Shown: positions 7,980 through 21,500, numbered from the stretch's first letter. The stretch: 64,000 nucleotides of DNA from Putridiphycobacter sp965230195 (GCA_965230195.1 OZ245997.1:2852001-2916000); one strand, 5' to 3'. Notes: generated by a model from the letters alone, not told the origin. Made by a program: numbers and translations.

Positions 7980-8467
7980 TGTTTCCACTCTCTATAACTA
8001 ATATAGGTCATTAAGATGATAATTATTGCTCCCCATATATAAAGTATAGAAGGCAGATCTGACAGATTGTTGTACTGATAGATAAATGCCCATATAAAAA
8101 GGCCAATAGTTTTAGTTAATACTGATATCCACATGCCAAGATGTAAATACGATTCGTAGGGTGTGCACCTTTCCGTGTGAAAATGAAGTTCATCAATGAA
8201 TTCATGTACAGTTCGTGTAATGAAAAGTGCAATAAAAAATGGTAACATGGCATAGCCAAACCAATAAACCAGAACAAGTGATGCTTCCATCAGAACTGAT
8301 ACTACTAATATGTTTCTATGGACCTGAAACTCTCTGTCACTAATGTCAATTCTGGCTAGTTTTTGATGGGTTATTGAATCCAATCCCCAGAAAATGGTAA
8401 AAACCGTGGATGCACCTAAAACCAAAACCGGCCAAAAAACTGTAGGTACAGAATCGAAAAATGTCAT
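7976..8467 (-). CDS. Integral membrane protein with conserved-looking His/Glu cluster
   Basis: This 163-residue protein has four or five hydrophobic segments (about residues 8-28, 53-82, 110-127 and 137-156). Between them lies a polar cluster, HEFIDELHFH, at 88-97, followed by ERC (99-101) and a further His109. Such a His/Glu/Asp cluster at the membrane surface recalls di-metal membrane oxidases or hydroxylases, but I do not recognise the family. The start codon overlaps the stop of the UbiA gene (ATGA at 8464-8467), so the two are translationally coupled. A shared pathway, for example modification of a prenylated lipid or quinone, is inferred from that coupling only. The gene is convergent with the CYTH gene and overlaps it by four bases. 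Confidence 0.55.
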   Translation of the reverse strand: MTFFDSVPTVFWPVLVLGASTVFTIFWGLDSITHQKLARIDISDREFQVHRNILVVSVLMEASLVLVYWFGYAMLPFFIALFITRTVHEFIDELHFHTERCTPYESYLHLGMWISVLTKTIGLFIWAFIYQYNNLSDLPSILYIWGAIIIILMTYISYREWKH

Positions 8468-9291
8468 AGTTTAATTGTTATTGCACTTAATAATACCATT
8501 AACAGGCAGGTTAACAGGTTTACAGTTTGGCTCCAGAATACTGAATTTGAATGCTGTTTTAAAAACAGTAAATTGATGGCTCTCCACAGTGTTGTAACTG
8601 ATACAATGATCAGGAAACTGTTGATGCTAAAGCTTAGGAATAGGAAAATGCCTGTAAGCAGATTGAGCATATGCATAAACATAATACTGTTAGACACACC
8701 AATTACAACAGGAAAACTTTTAATTTTTAAATAATGGTCCTGATTAACATCCGCAATATCTCTAATCATACTTCCTATAAAGACCTGAACACATACAAAT
8801 GCGTACATTCCCATTACCAGTGCCGGGCTGGTTTGTCCGGCTCCTATAATTACCAAATTTCCCCATCCAATTCCTATGAGTAGATTTTTTACCAAAAATA
8901 TATTCTTTAACCGTATGTTTTTTGCCCCTGTTTTAATCTGTACTGTATAAAAAAAGCCTAAAATCGCTGAAACAATTAAAAAAGTAAGACTAACCTCATT
9001 TAAAGCAAAAAAGGCGAATGGGGCAGATATCAGAAAAATCAATAAAGTAATCTGATGAAAAGGAGTTTGGATAATGGCTTTAATATTTTGAATTAAACTT
9101 TTTGTAGAGTCCAAACAATCATTTAACCGGTATATAATCATCACACCTGTAAAATTGCAAAGCAATAAAGAAGCGAGAGCAGGAAAACTTTTGTTCTCAT
9201 TCATTATGTAGCCACAGCCCATTAGTGCTGCTGCGGCGAATGATAAAAGAATCAGTCGTCTGAAATGAGGAAAACTAATTTTGTATTGCAC
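8464..9291 (-). CDS. UbiA-superfamily prenyltransferase
   Basis: The 275-residue protein is polytopic, with about eight hydrophobic helices. It carries the two aspartate-rich motifs of UbiA prenyltransferases: NDCLD at 57-61 (NDxxD type) and RDIADVNQD at 177-185 (DxxD type), followed by the usual KSFPVVIG loop. These bind the Mg-diphosphate of an isoprenyl donor. UbiA enzymes attach prenyl chains to aromatic or lipid acceptors in the membrane (quinones, heme O, chlorophyll, ether lipids); the acceptor here is unknown. The start is a GTG at 9291. The His-rich membrane protein follows with a four-base overlap. The gene does not sit with menaquinone or heme genes, so it is probably a secondary enzyme. 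Next upstream, divergently, is the rRNA operon leader. Confidence 0.8.
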   Translation of the reverse strand: MQYKISFPHFRRLILLSFAAAALMGCGYIMNENKSFPALASLLLCNFTGVMIIYRLNDCLDSTKSLIQNIKAIIQTPFHQITLLIFLISAPFAFFALNEVSLTFLIVSAILGFFYTVQIKTGAKNIRLKNIFLVKNLLIGIGWGNLVIIGAGQTSPALVMGMYAFVCVQVFIGSMIRDIADVNQDHYLKIKSFPVVIGVSNSIMFMHMLNLLTGIFLFLSFSINSFLIIVSVTTLWRAINLLFLKQHSNSVFWSQTVNLLTCLLMVLLSAITIKL

Positions 9292-9572
9292 AAGGCTAAT
9301 ATAGCAAGATAATCCATGGCTTTACCCTTGTCAATAAGATCATTTAACCAATCTTAGTAAAAATACGAGTGAAACATTTTTACTTTTCCCATAATCCTCC
9401 TTTAATAGTCACTTATTTACTTAAATTTCGTATTAAGATTAAAAAAATCACATAAAAAATTAAATATTTCCACAAGGTGATAAGTGGTTGTTTAATAGTG
9501 TTTTGAGTAGTGCTTTTGGTTGTTAATATTATTAAAAAATAAATAAAAGGTTAAAAAAATGTGATAAAAGGC

Positions 9573-9602
9573 TTGCGGGATAAAAAAAGGTGAGTATCTT
9601 TG
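9573..9602 (+). promoter_or_regulatory. rrn promoter P1
   Basis: TTG at 9573-9575, a 19-nt spacer and TATCTTTG at 9595-9602 match the Bacteroidota primary promoter consensus exactly. A C-rich start region (CCCTCGCAAA) follows, as after P2 and P3. Confidence 0.75.
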
Positions 9603-9696
9603 CCCTCGCAAAACGAACGGGGTTTGCAAGAAAGCAGGGTTTGATTAGGAGATTTGAGGGATTAAAAAGGGGGGTGAAAAATATTTTTAAAAAATG

Positions 9697-9727
9697 TTTG
9701 GAGATTAAAAAAAAGGGTTTACCTTTG
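9697..9727 (+). promoter_or_regulatory. rrn promoter P2
   Basis: TTTG at 9697-9700, 19 nt, then TACCTTTG at 9720-9727. The start region CGCCCCGCAAA resembles that of P1 and P3. It lies 125 bp downstream of P1. Confidence 0.8.
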
Positions 9728-9808
9728 CGCCCCGCAAACGAAATGAATAGCGATTCATTTTAGGGAATTTGAAGGAGTGGAAAAGATTAATAAATTTATT
9801 AAAAAAGG

Positions 9809-9839
9809 TTTGTTAATTAAATAAAAAGGTTTACCTTTG
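9809..9839 (+). promoter_or_regulatory. rrn promoter P3
   Basis: TTTG at 9809-9812, 19 nt, then TACCTTTG at 9832-9839, followed by CGCTCCCAAAA. It is 112 bp downstream of P2 and about 130 bp before the 16S gene. The three promoters share spacer length and AT-rich, A-tract flanks. Confidence 0.8.
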
Positions 9840-9886
9840 CGCTCCCAAAAGTTATAAGACTTATTCGGCATAAAGATGTCACGTAG

Positions 9887-9898
9887 AAGTTCTTTGAA
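9887..9898 (+). promoter_or_regulatory. boxA-like antitermination site before 16S
   Basis: The 12-mer AAGTTCTTTGAA recurs exactly at 11769-11780, before the 23S gene. Position in the leader and spacer of the rRNA operon, and similarity to boxA elements bound by NusB/S10, suggest an antitermination site. The role is inferred. Confidence 0.5.
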
Positions 9899-9968
9899 AA
9901 GATTGAAGATTGAGAAATAATAAAGCCAAATAATACAGTTTTTAGATATAGAAACATTAATAAATTTA

Positions 9969-11491
<1,523 letters not shown>

Positions 11492-11570
11492 CTAGAGTTA
11501 TTTATAACTGTAGGTTTTATTATTTTTCGTCTTTAATTTTTTTCTTTAAAAAGGAAGAGGAATGGGAAAT

Positions 11571-11644
11571 AGTCCCGTAGCTCAGTTGGTTAGAGCACTA
11601 CACTGATAATGTAGGGGTCAGCAGTTCAAGTCTGCTCGGGACTA
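11571..11644 (+). tRNA. tRNA-Ile (GAT)
   Basis: A 74-nt cloverleaf lies in the 16S-23S spacer. The acceptor stem AGTCCCG pairs with CGGGACT, the anticodon stem is CTACA/TGTAG, the loop is CTGATAA with anticodon GAT at 11605-11607, and the T arm is CAGCAGTTCAAGTCTGCTC. CCA is not encoded. Confidence 0.97.
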
Positions 11645-11653
11645 CATAATCAT

Positions 11654-11727
11654 GGGGGATTAGCTCAGCTGGCTAGAGCGCCTGCCTTGCACGCAGGAGG
11701 TCATCGGTTCGACTCCGATATTCTCCA
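11654..11727 (+). tRNA. tRNA-Ala (TGC)
   Basis: A 74-nt cloverleaf begins nine bases after tRNA-Ile. The acceptor GGGGGAT pairs with ATTCTCC (two G-T pairs), the anticodon stem is CCTGC/GCAGG and the anticodon TGC is at 11688-11690. The Ile-Ala spacer pair is the common arrangement in bacteria. CCA is not encoded. Confidence 0.97.
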
Positions 11728-11768
11728 CTATATGGGATAGATAATAACGATTATCGTTTCCACTTTTA

Positions 11769-11780
11769 AAGTTCTTTGAA
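11769..11780 (+). promoter_or_regulatory. boxA-like site before 23S
   Basis: An exact copy of AAGTTCTTTGAA at 9887-9898. It lies between tRNA-Ala and the 23S processing stem, where a second boxA is usual in rRNA operons. Confidence 0.5.
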
Positions 11781-11813
11781 TTATTGATATTGATTTGAGT
11801 AGAGAGTAATCAA

Positions 11814-14673
<2,860 letters not shown>

Positions 14674-14724
14674 AATCTTCCGCCAGGAAGAGTTTACTCT
14701 CTACTCTATTAATATTAATAATCA

Positions 14725-14751
14725 GTTATAACTGCAACACCTGCAGATAAC
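14725..14751 (+). other. Hairpin in the 23S-5S spacer
   Basis: GTTAT, two unpaired A, then CTGCA pair with TGCAG and ATAAC around an ACACC loop, giving a 10-bp stem with a two-base bulge. It sits between 23S and 5S where a tRNA might stand in other operons. It is probably a processing signal. A second short hairpin, GTTCC/GGAAC, lies at about 14764-14780. Confidence 0.4.
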
Positions 14752-14789
14752 ATAAAAAATTTAGTTCCAATCAAAGGAACAACGATTTT

Positions 14790-14898
14790 CGGTGTTTATT
14801 GCGGTGGGGTCCACCTCTTCCCATTTCGAACAGAGAAGTTAAGCCCACTTGCGCAGATGGTACTGCCCTCTTAAGGGTGGGAGAGTATGTAAATGCCT
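14790..14898 (+). rRNA. rrf: 5S ribosomal RNA
   Basis: About 109 nt. The terminal stem GGTGTTT (14791-14797) pairs with AAATGCC (14891-14897). Internal hallmarks are GCGGTGGGGTCCACCTCTTC, CCATTTCGAACAGAGAAG and GATGGTACTGCC. It is the last gene of the rRNA operon; the terminator starts a few bases later. Confidence 0.95.
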
Positions 14899-14904
14899 CT
14901 TTTT

Positions 14905-14939
14905 AAAAAGCCTTACTTATATAAGTAAGGCTTTTTTTG
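14905..14939 (+). terminator. rRNA operon terminator
   Basis: A perfect 16-bp inverted repeat (arms 14905-14920 and 14921-14936, core AGCCTTACTTAT/ATAAGTAAGGCT) ends in a run of seven T. It directly follows 5S and is the strongest intrinsic terminator in the window. Confidence 0.93.
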
Positions 14940-15088
14940 TTTATGGAAATTAAAGATCAGGAACTATAAAGTGCTGAAAATCGAACTTAGTTGATGTCCG
15001 AAGATCAATTAATAGAAAACCACATCATACTTATTCTGTTAACCTAAATAAATGATTAATTTTGTAAACCAATTTAATCAGAAAATAA

Positions 15089-16522
15089 GTGAAAAGAGGT
15101 GATATAATAGAAGTTGAAATAACCGATTATGCATTTGGAGGCAAAGGTTTTTCAAAAATCAATCTACCTGAAAGAGAAGATAAATACATTGTATTTGTAG
15201 ATAATACCATACCTGGTCAGGTTGTAGAAGCCAGAGTAGCAAAAAAGAGAAAAAAATTTGCTGAGTGTAAGCTAATTCGTGTAATAAACCAGTCTGACCT
15301 TGAAGTAGAAACAGAATATCAACCCATTTCAGGTGCACCATATATTAGTTTGCCTATTGAAAAACAACATAAGTTTAAGCAAAAATCTACTATAGAGATT
15401 TATAAAAAGTTGGGCAGTTTTCATCATTCTGATACACTATTTGATGAGTTTATTCCATCACCGGAAAATTTCAACTACAGAAATAAGATGGAATACTCAT
15501 TTTCAACCATCAGAAAAGATTTAGAAACTAATGAGGAATTGGATGATGAGTTTGCTTTAGGATTTAAAACGAGAGGAACGTGGTGGAAAGTAGAGAATTT
15601 AGATCAACCTGATGGTTTGTTTGATGCAGAATTTGAATCAAAATTAAAGTTGATTCGCGATTTTCTTGAAAATACAGGACTACCTGCATGGCATCCTCCC
15701 AAAAAGATTGGTTTTTTCAGACATTTAGTGGTTAGAAAGTCATTCAGTCAGGACCAATTATTGATAAATCTGGTTACTTCATCAGTAGGTCTTGAGCACT
15801 TTGACCGCAATAGCTTTAAAAACTACATGGTGGAATTATTGGGGAATCGTTTAGCAGGTTTACAACATACCATTAATGATGATGTGGCAGACAGGGCCAA
15901 AATTGAAAATGGTAATAATCAACTTTTACATGGAGAGCCTGTTGTATTGGAGGAACTGTTAGGGTTGAATTTTGAAATTAGTATGGAGAGCTTTTTCCAA
16001 ACCAATCCTAAAAGTGCCGAACGCCTTTATTCTAAGGCGATTTCGTATGCTAAGGAAAATTTTGACTTAACCGGACAGGTGATTATGGATTTGTTTTGCG
16101 GGACGGGAACAATTGGGCAGATCATAGCTAATCAGATTGAAGGTGTAAAGGTGATTGGTGTCGATATTGTTAAGGAGGCGATTGAAGATGCTTATAGAAA
16201 TGCGAAGAGAAATCAGGTCAGGAATATTGAATTTTATGCTGCTGATGTTGGGAAGTTTTTGTTAGAGTACCCGCAATATGTCAATGAAATTCACACAATA
16301 GTATTGGATCCTCCCAGAGCTGGTATTGCTCCTAAAACTTTAAAGAAAGTAATCAATTTAGGTGCAAAACAGATAGTATATATATCCTGTAATCCTGCAA
16401 CACAGGCAAGGGATGCCAGAACATTAGAGGACGAAGGTTATCAGTTTGTAAAATATTCACTTGTCGACCAATTTCCACATACCTCACATATAGAGGCAGT
16501 AGGGTTGTTTATAAAGAAATAG
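15089..16522 (+). CDS. rlmD: RNA m5U methyltransferase, RlmD/RumA family
   Basis: The 477-residue protein has an N-terminal TRAM RNA-binding domain (about 1-58), a central RNA-binding domain, and a C-terminal class I methyltransferase with SAM motif LFCGTGTIG (about 335-343), DPPRAG (407-412) and the catalytic SCNPATQARD with Cys434. Family members use SAM to make 5-methyluridine in 23S rRNA (U1939 or U747) or tRNA. RlmD of E. coli binds a 4Fe-4S cluster through four cysteines after the TRAM domain. Here the matching region (EYQPISGAPYISLPIEKQ) has none of the CGGC cysteines, so the cluster is absent and the exact target base is uncertain. The start is a GTG, 18 bases after the predicted transcription start given by TAATTTTG at 15057-15064. 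The WD40 gene follows within three bases. Confidence 0.88.
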   Translation: MKRGDIIEVEITDYAFGGKGFSKINLPEREDKYIVFVDNTIPGQVVEARVAKKRKKFAECKLIRVINQSDLEVETEYQPISGAPYISLPIEKQHKFKQKSTIEIYKKLGSFHHSDTLFDEFIPSPENFNYRNKMEYSFSTIRKDLETNEELDDEFALGFKTRGTWWKVENLDQPDGLFDAEFESKLKLIRDFLENTGLPAWHPPKKIGFFRHLVVRKSFSQDQLLINLVTSSVGLEHFDRNSFKNYMVELLGNRLAGLQHTINDDVADRAKIENGNNQLLHGEPVVLEELLGLNFEISMESFFQTNPKSAERLYSKAISYAKENFDLTGQVIMDLFCGTGTIGQIIANQIEGVKVIGVDIVKEAIEDAYRNAKRNQVRNIEFYAADVGKFLLEYPQYVNEIHTIVLDPPRAGIAPKTLKKVINLGAKQIVYISCNPATQARDARTLEDEGYQFVKYSLVDQFPHTSHIEAVGLFIKK

Positions 16523-16524
16523 CT

Positions 16525-17424
16525 TTGAAAGTCACTAAAATACATCAATTTGAAGGGCATGAAGGTGCAATTTATTCTTTGCAGTATAATGCTTTGACAA
16601 ATAAGATTTATTCTGCCGGTTTTGATAATATTATCGTTGAGTGGGATCTTAACGATCCTAAAAAATATAAAGCTATTGCAAAGCTCCCAACCAAAACAAT
16701 TTCCTTATTATTTATAGAGGAATTAAATTGGTTAATTTCAGGACAATCGGATGGTGGTGTTCACATTATTGATCTGACTGAACATGAAGAAATACATTTT
16801 CTAAAAGTTCATAATGATATGATCTTTAGCTTACTGTATATTGCTGATACCTCAGAGCTTTATATTGGGTCTGGTGATGGCAGGATATCAGTATGGCAAA
16901 CTAAAGGCATGGAAATGCTTTCTCAGGTGAATCTGAATTCAAAAAAAATCAGAGATATTAAGCTTTTTAACGGGTTGATTTATGTTGGATGCGGAGATGG
17001 CAGTACAAAAATTTTAAGTCAAACCGCGCTAAGGGAGATTGATGTTATTAATACACATTTGGAGGATTTTTCTGTAAATTGTATATGGTTTAACGAATTA
17101 AACCATATGGTAACAGGATCAAGGGATGGTCATTTAAATGTACATGACGTAAATAATTCTCATCAATTGATCCATCGCATTCCCGCGCATAATTATGCTA
17201 TTTATTCTCTTGCATTTTCGGAGGACAATAAACTTTTTGCCAGCGCCAGCCGTGATAAATCAGTAAAAATATGGAATTCACATACTTTAGACTTTGTCCA
17301 TAAGGTTGATTTTACTAATTATAGGGGACATACAGCTTCTGTCAATGCTGTACTGTGGATAGGTGATAAACTGATAACGACAGGTGATGACAGAAAAATT
17401 ATTGTGTGGATGATTGAGAGATAA
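16525..17424 (+). CDS. WD40-repeat beta-propeller protein
   Basis: The 299-residue product, without signal peptide, consists of about seven WD40 repeats, the number needed for one closed propeller. Repeats begin with GH- or H-containing turns and end in W-acidic or IW strands, for example GHEGAIYSL...IIVEWDL (first), AHNYAIYSLAFSED...KSVKIWN and GHTASVNAVLW...RKIIVWM (last). Such proteins act as binding platforms; no partner is evident. The start is a TTG three bases after the stop of the RlmD-type gene, so the two are an operon, and a role linked to RNA modification or ribosomes is possible but unproven. A terminator-like hairpin follows at 17437-17474. Confidence 0.85.
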   Translation: MKVTKIHQFEGHEGAIYSLQYNALTNKIYSAGFDNIIVEWDLNDPKKYKAIAKLPTKTISLLFIEELNWLISGQSDGGVHIIDLTEHEEIHFLKVHNDMIFSLLYIADTSELYIGSGDGRISVWQTKGMEMLSQVNLNSKKIRDIKLFNGLIYVGCGDGSTKILSQTALREIDVINTHLEDFSVNCIWFNELNHMVTGSRDGHLNVHDVNNSHQLIHRIPAHNYAIYSLAFSEDNKLFASASRDKSVKIWNSHTLDFVHKVDFTNYRGHTASVNAVLWIGDKLITTGDDRKIIVWMIER

Positions 17425-17436
17425 CATATTAACTCT

Positions 17437-17474
17437 AAAAAGTGGATAAAAAAATATAGGAGTATCACTTTTTT
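17437..17474 (+). terminator. Terminator after the WD40 gene
   Basis: AAAAAGTG (17437-17444) plus ATA pairs with TATCACTTTTT (17463-17473) with one bulged G and a T run at the end. It separates the rlmD/WD40 operon from the RNA candidate downstream. Confidence 0.6.
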
Positions 17475-17575
17475 ATTCGGTTGAATTACAGTGGTTTACT
17501 ATTTTAATGTTAATTATTGTAACATAATGTTGAAAAATACGTTAATTAAATGTAACTAAAGTATATTTTAATTCT

Positions 17576-17715
17576 TATCTTTGTTTAAAGTGAGAATTTG
17601 AATTACTTTTATTATTTAACCAATTCCCCGTTATCCAATCTTGTCATCATATTATTTGGATAGACAAAAAATCTTAGTAAAGGCTGGGATTTTTTGGCGG
17701 GGTGGTTAAATAAAT
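17576..17715 (+). ncRNA. Candidate structured small RNA (6S-Flavo-like?)
   Basis: A TATCTTTG promoter element at 17576-17583 is followed by no open frame but by strong pairing. The outer stem is TTATTTAACCA (17612-17622) with TGGTTAAATAA (17703-17713), then a three-base bulge and CCCCG (17626-17630) with CGGGG (17698-17702), 16 bp in all. Inside are TATCCAA (17632-17638)/TTGGATA (17656-17662) and AAAAAATC (17666-17673)/GATTTTTT (17688-17695). A long closing stem, GC-rich clamp and open centre with small hairpins resembles 6S RNA, of which a Bacteroidota form (6S-Flavo) is known. The -33 element is poor (TGT). It sits between a terminator and a convergent gene, so the alternative is an elaborate terminator for the LRR gene. 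The exact ends are unknown. Confidence 0.45.
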
Positions 17716-17718
17716 TCC

Positions 17719-18501
17719 CTACCTTATTATAATATTAAATCGTTGAAGGCTGTTAGCGCGTATGATTACGCAATTAGGTAAAAACTGGAATGTAGGTGGA
17801 TCTACAATCAGCCTCTCTATACTTCTCATTTTACAAATTTCATCACTCAAAAAGAATTCGGGACCGGCATTTGAAATGTTCAGGATATAAAGTGAAAGCT
17901 CATAAAAACTGGCAGGCATGGTTCTTAAATTATTTTGAGCAATATATAACTCTCGCAGTTTAGGAAGCTTGCCAAGGTTTGCAGGTAAATACTCAAGTCT
18001 GTTATAACTCAAATACAATTGTGATAATTCCGGTAATGTACTAATTTGGTCCGGCAAAGTTTTCAGTTGATTAAATGAGAGATTAAGAACTTCAACGCTA
18101 TCAAGCTGGCCTATTTCATCTGGGAGAATGGTCAATCGGTTTGCTTTTAACGATAAGCGTTTCAACTTTTTCAGCTTTCCAATCTCGGCAGGTATTGATA
18201 TCAGTTTATTTCTGCTGACAACCAGTTTTTCCAGATTTTCGAGCTGTCCAATTTCAGGAGGGATTTCAGTCAATCTGTTATTGTGAAGGATTAATGTCTT
18301 TAATCCTGTAACTTTAAAAACCTCTTTGGGTATTTCAGTTAGTTTTTGGTGACTTAAATTTATTTTGGTAACTCCCTTTCGTTCAAGTCTTAGTTTATTA
18401 ATACTCTTGTAAGAGCCACAACTCTCAATATTGAGAAGTAGCACAGTAAATACTATCAATGTTAATATAGGCTGCTGATAACTATTTTTTAAGAAGTTCA
18501 T
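17719..18501 (-). CDS. Leucine-rich-repeat lipoprotein
   Basis: The 260-residue protein has a lipoprotein signal with lipobox LNIESC (Cys28), so it is probably anchored in a membrane facing the periplasm or cell surface. About eight LRRs of 23 residues follow from residue 42 to 215, of the type LxxLxLxxNxLxxxPxxIGxL (for example LEKLVVSRNKLISIPAEIGK). The proline-containing plant/Shoc2-like pattern is common in bacterial LRR proteins. LRRs bind proteins; the partner is unknown. Its first 20 bases overlap the end of the tricorn-like protease gene upstream, so the two are translationally coupled and may work together at the envelope. The coding end abuts the structured-RNA candidate on the other strand. 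Confidence 0.85.
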   Translation of the reverse strand: MNFLKNSYQQPILTLIVFTVLLLNIESCGSYKSINKLRLERKGVTKINLSHQKLTEIPKEVFKVTGLKTLILHNNRLTEIPPEIGQLENLEKLVVSRNKLISIPAEIGKLKKLKRLSLKANRLTILPDEIGQLDSVEVLNLSFNQLKTLPDQISTLPELSQLYLSYNRLEYLPANLGKLPKLRELYIAQNNLRTMPASFYELSLYILNISNAGPEFFLSDEICKMRSIERLIVDPPTFQFLPNCVIIRANSLQRFNIIIR

Positions 18502-21500
18502 TAACTGCAGTTATTAATTGCTGATCAGTACCGTTAATAAATTGGTTATAATCATTATTGACTTTAATATCGGGTTGTAGTTCATGATTTTCAACCAGGT
18601 AGCCTTCGGTTCCTCTCATACCAACCTGAGGAATTCCGAAAACGGTTTTACCATCAATTAATGTTTCCCACCAAACAGCTGTACCGGTACCAGGAACAGA
18701 CATACCAATGAGTTTTCCAATTCCCAGAGCTTTGTATGAATAAGGAAAAAGGTGGGCGTCAGAATAATTCCCTTCACTCATTAATACACACGAAGGCTTT
18801 TGCCATTTCCAAATTGGTTCACCTCCCATGTTTCTTTGGCCTCTTGGTTCAAAACTCATGTATAGTTTACCGCTCAAAAAAGTTACTAAATCATCATGCA
18901 GCCAGCCTCCACCATTAAATCTTGTATCAATTATAATGGCTTTTTTCTTATGGTATTTTCCCAGTGCTTTATCAAATAATTCTCTAAAACTTCTGGAGTT
19001 CATTCCCTGAATGTGAACATAACCTAATTGTCCGTCAGAAAGAGATTCAACTGTTTTTTCACAATTTTTCACCCAACGTTGGTAGGTGAGTCTGCTTTCT
19101 TCATATAATGAAATCGGTTTTACAATCTCGTCCCATCTTTTTCCGGTATTGGGGTTGTAGATGGAGAGGAGTACTTTTTTTCCAGCTTTCCTGTTCAGAA
19201 GAGGGTAGTAGTTTACATCTTTTTCAATCTCAATACCATCAATTTTTTCAATAATGCATCCCGGGTCAATTTTTTCTTCTGTTGAAATTAAAGGACTTTT
19301 ATCCATGATTTCTACAATTTTCAACCCTTTTTTGTCATACGACTCATCAAAATAACAACCTAAAACCGCTGTTCGGTCTCCGCTTGGATCATAAGGATGA
19401 TATCTTGCACCGGTGTGCGACGCATTTAATTCTCCAAGAATCTCAGACAGTAATTCAGCAAAATCATAACCATTATTGATGTATGGCAAAAATTTACTGT
19501 ATTCTTTTTGAAGTTTTGCCCAGTTGATGCCATGCAGATCTTCAACATAAAACTTTTCTCTGACTTGTCTCCAGGCATGATAAAACATATATGCCCTTTC
19601 AGCAGAGTGGTTAACAGATGACTCTCCTGAAACGGGAATTGATTTTGTTTTAAACGAACTGACATCAAGTTTTACCAGAGTACCTTTCTTATTCAGAAAA
19701 ATATTTTTTTCGGTAGAGTCGACAATTATAGGTGTAAAACCGGCACCAATTTTAGCAACTAATTTTGTTTCTCTTTCCTTAAATTTAGTTTGCCATAAAT
19801 CAAATCCTTTTTCAAATGCGCTGAGATAAAGTATTTTGGTGGCTTCCTTATCAACATAGAAATCCAACAGGTTTGAAGAATGAATGGTTAATTTAACTTT
19901 TCTGTCAAACAGATTCTCTTTTTCTATTTTGAATTCGTGTACTGTTGAATCTTCATTGTCTTCCTTCCAAAATTCATAGTCCTCTTTGTTTAAAGTAAAC
20001 TTTTTGTAAGCACTTTCAGTTAAAAAAACAGCTTCCACATCACTTTGTGCTCCCCAACTGCCATGCGATCTGAATCCATATTTACTGGTTGTATAGCAAA
20101 CCATCTCACCTTCCATGGCAAATTTTGCGTTTCCGTTATTGTATCCACTTTGGGTTAGGTTAATAGGTTTTTCTTTGCCGTTGGCATTAATCAATGCAAT
20201 GTCAGTGTTCCATCTGTCAAACTCAAAAAAGTTAGTCAGAATCCATTTTGAATCCGGTGACCATACAAAATTTTGATCACCATCAGTATAAGAGTAGTTA
20301 AACTGGCCGTCTAATACTGTTCTGATTTTTTTTGAATCCAGATTGATAATTCTGATTGTAGTTCTGTTTTCAAGGAAAGCGACTTCTTTTCCATCTGGAG
20401 AATAAACAGGCTGAAAAGTTTCCTCAGAGTTGTCAACCAATACTGCTTCTTCTAACAGAGTAGCATTAAAGAAATATTTTTCATCTTCGTTTTGATGTTT
20501 GGTTTCACAAATATTCCAGGAATTATGATTTTCAGAAGCATAGAGAATCTTCTTCCCGTCAGGACTAAAACTTACCGATCGTTCCTGCCCTGGTGTATTA
20601 GTTATCCTTTTGGTAGTTTTATAATCAATACTGGTTACAAAAACATCACCACGGTAAACAAATACAATCTCTTTATTGTTAGGTGAGAGATTAAATTCAG
20701 AAATTCTCTTAACCCTCAGTAATTCAAAATCAGGTAGGGTATTGTCTTTATTAATAATAATTTTGACCTTATTTGATTGTCCGTTTTGATGGGTGTAAAT
20801 CTCTCCGTCGTACGAAAAACATAAAGTATTTTCATTTGATTTACTTAAAAAACGAACAGGGTGATTTTTAAAATCGGTGATTTGAGTTTGATAGGCTTCT
20901 CCATTAGTACTCCCCTTCCAAACATTAAAAGAACCGCTTTTCTCTGACAGAAAATAAAATTGATTATCTTGACCAAATACAGGATCTCTGTCCTCACCGT
21001 TCCAAAGGGTTAATTGTTTAAATTCTTTTGATTTAAAATTGTAAGTAATGATATCGCGCGTAACTGATGATTGGTGATGTTTCCGCCATTCGTTTTCATA
21101 ACCCTTTACATTTTGAAAAATAATTTGGTCACCACTGCTACTATATTTCATTTTTTCGCCAGGAACTGTCAGGAGTTGTTTTTCTCTGCCTCCATTAATA
21201 TTTACCTGATACATTTCTCCAAGTCTACCATAAGGAAACTGAACAGAATTTGGATGATCACGGCGGGTAGAAGAGAATATAACCTTTTGATTATTTACGG
21301 TAAAATCCGTTGGAACATCATCAGCAGAAAAGTAGGTTAACCTTTTAGGGTTCTGTCCATTAGTGTTTGTAACAAAAACATCAAAATTACCATGTCTGTT
21401 ACTTGAAAAAGCAATGGTTTTATTATCGTGCGACCAAACCGGATTATAGTCATAAGCAGTATGACTGGTTAACTGTTTAGCTGTTCCTCCTTTACTGTCA

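Larger units (their letters stand above)
9292..9968 (+). other. rRNA operon leader and promoter region
   Basis: No gene is seen in these 677 bases. The first 250 are AT-rich with no clear signal. From 9573 on there are three tandem promoters (separate entries), an 8-bp hairpin AAATGAAT/ATTCATTT at 9741-9760 between P2 and P3, a boxA-like sequence at 9887-9898, and the 5' arm of the 16S processing stem at about 9915-9940. Confidence 0.7.
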
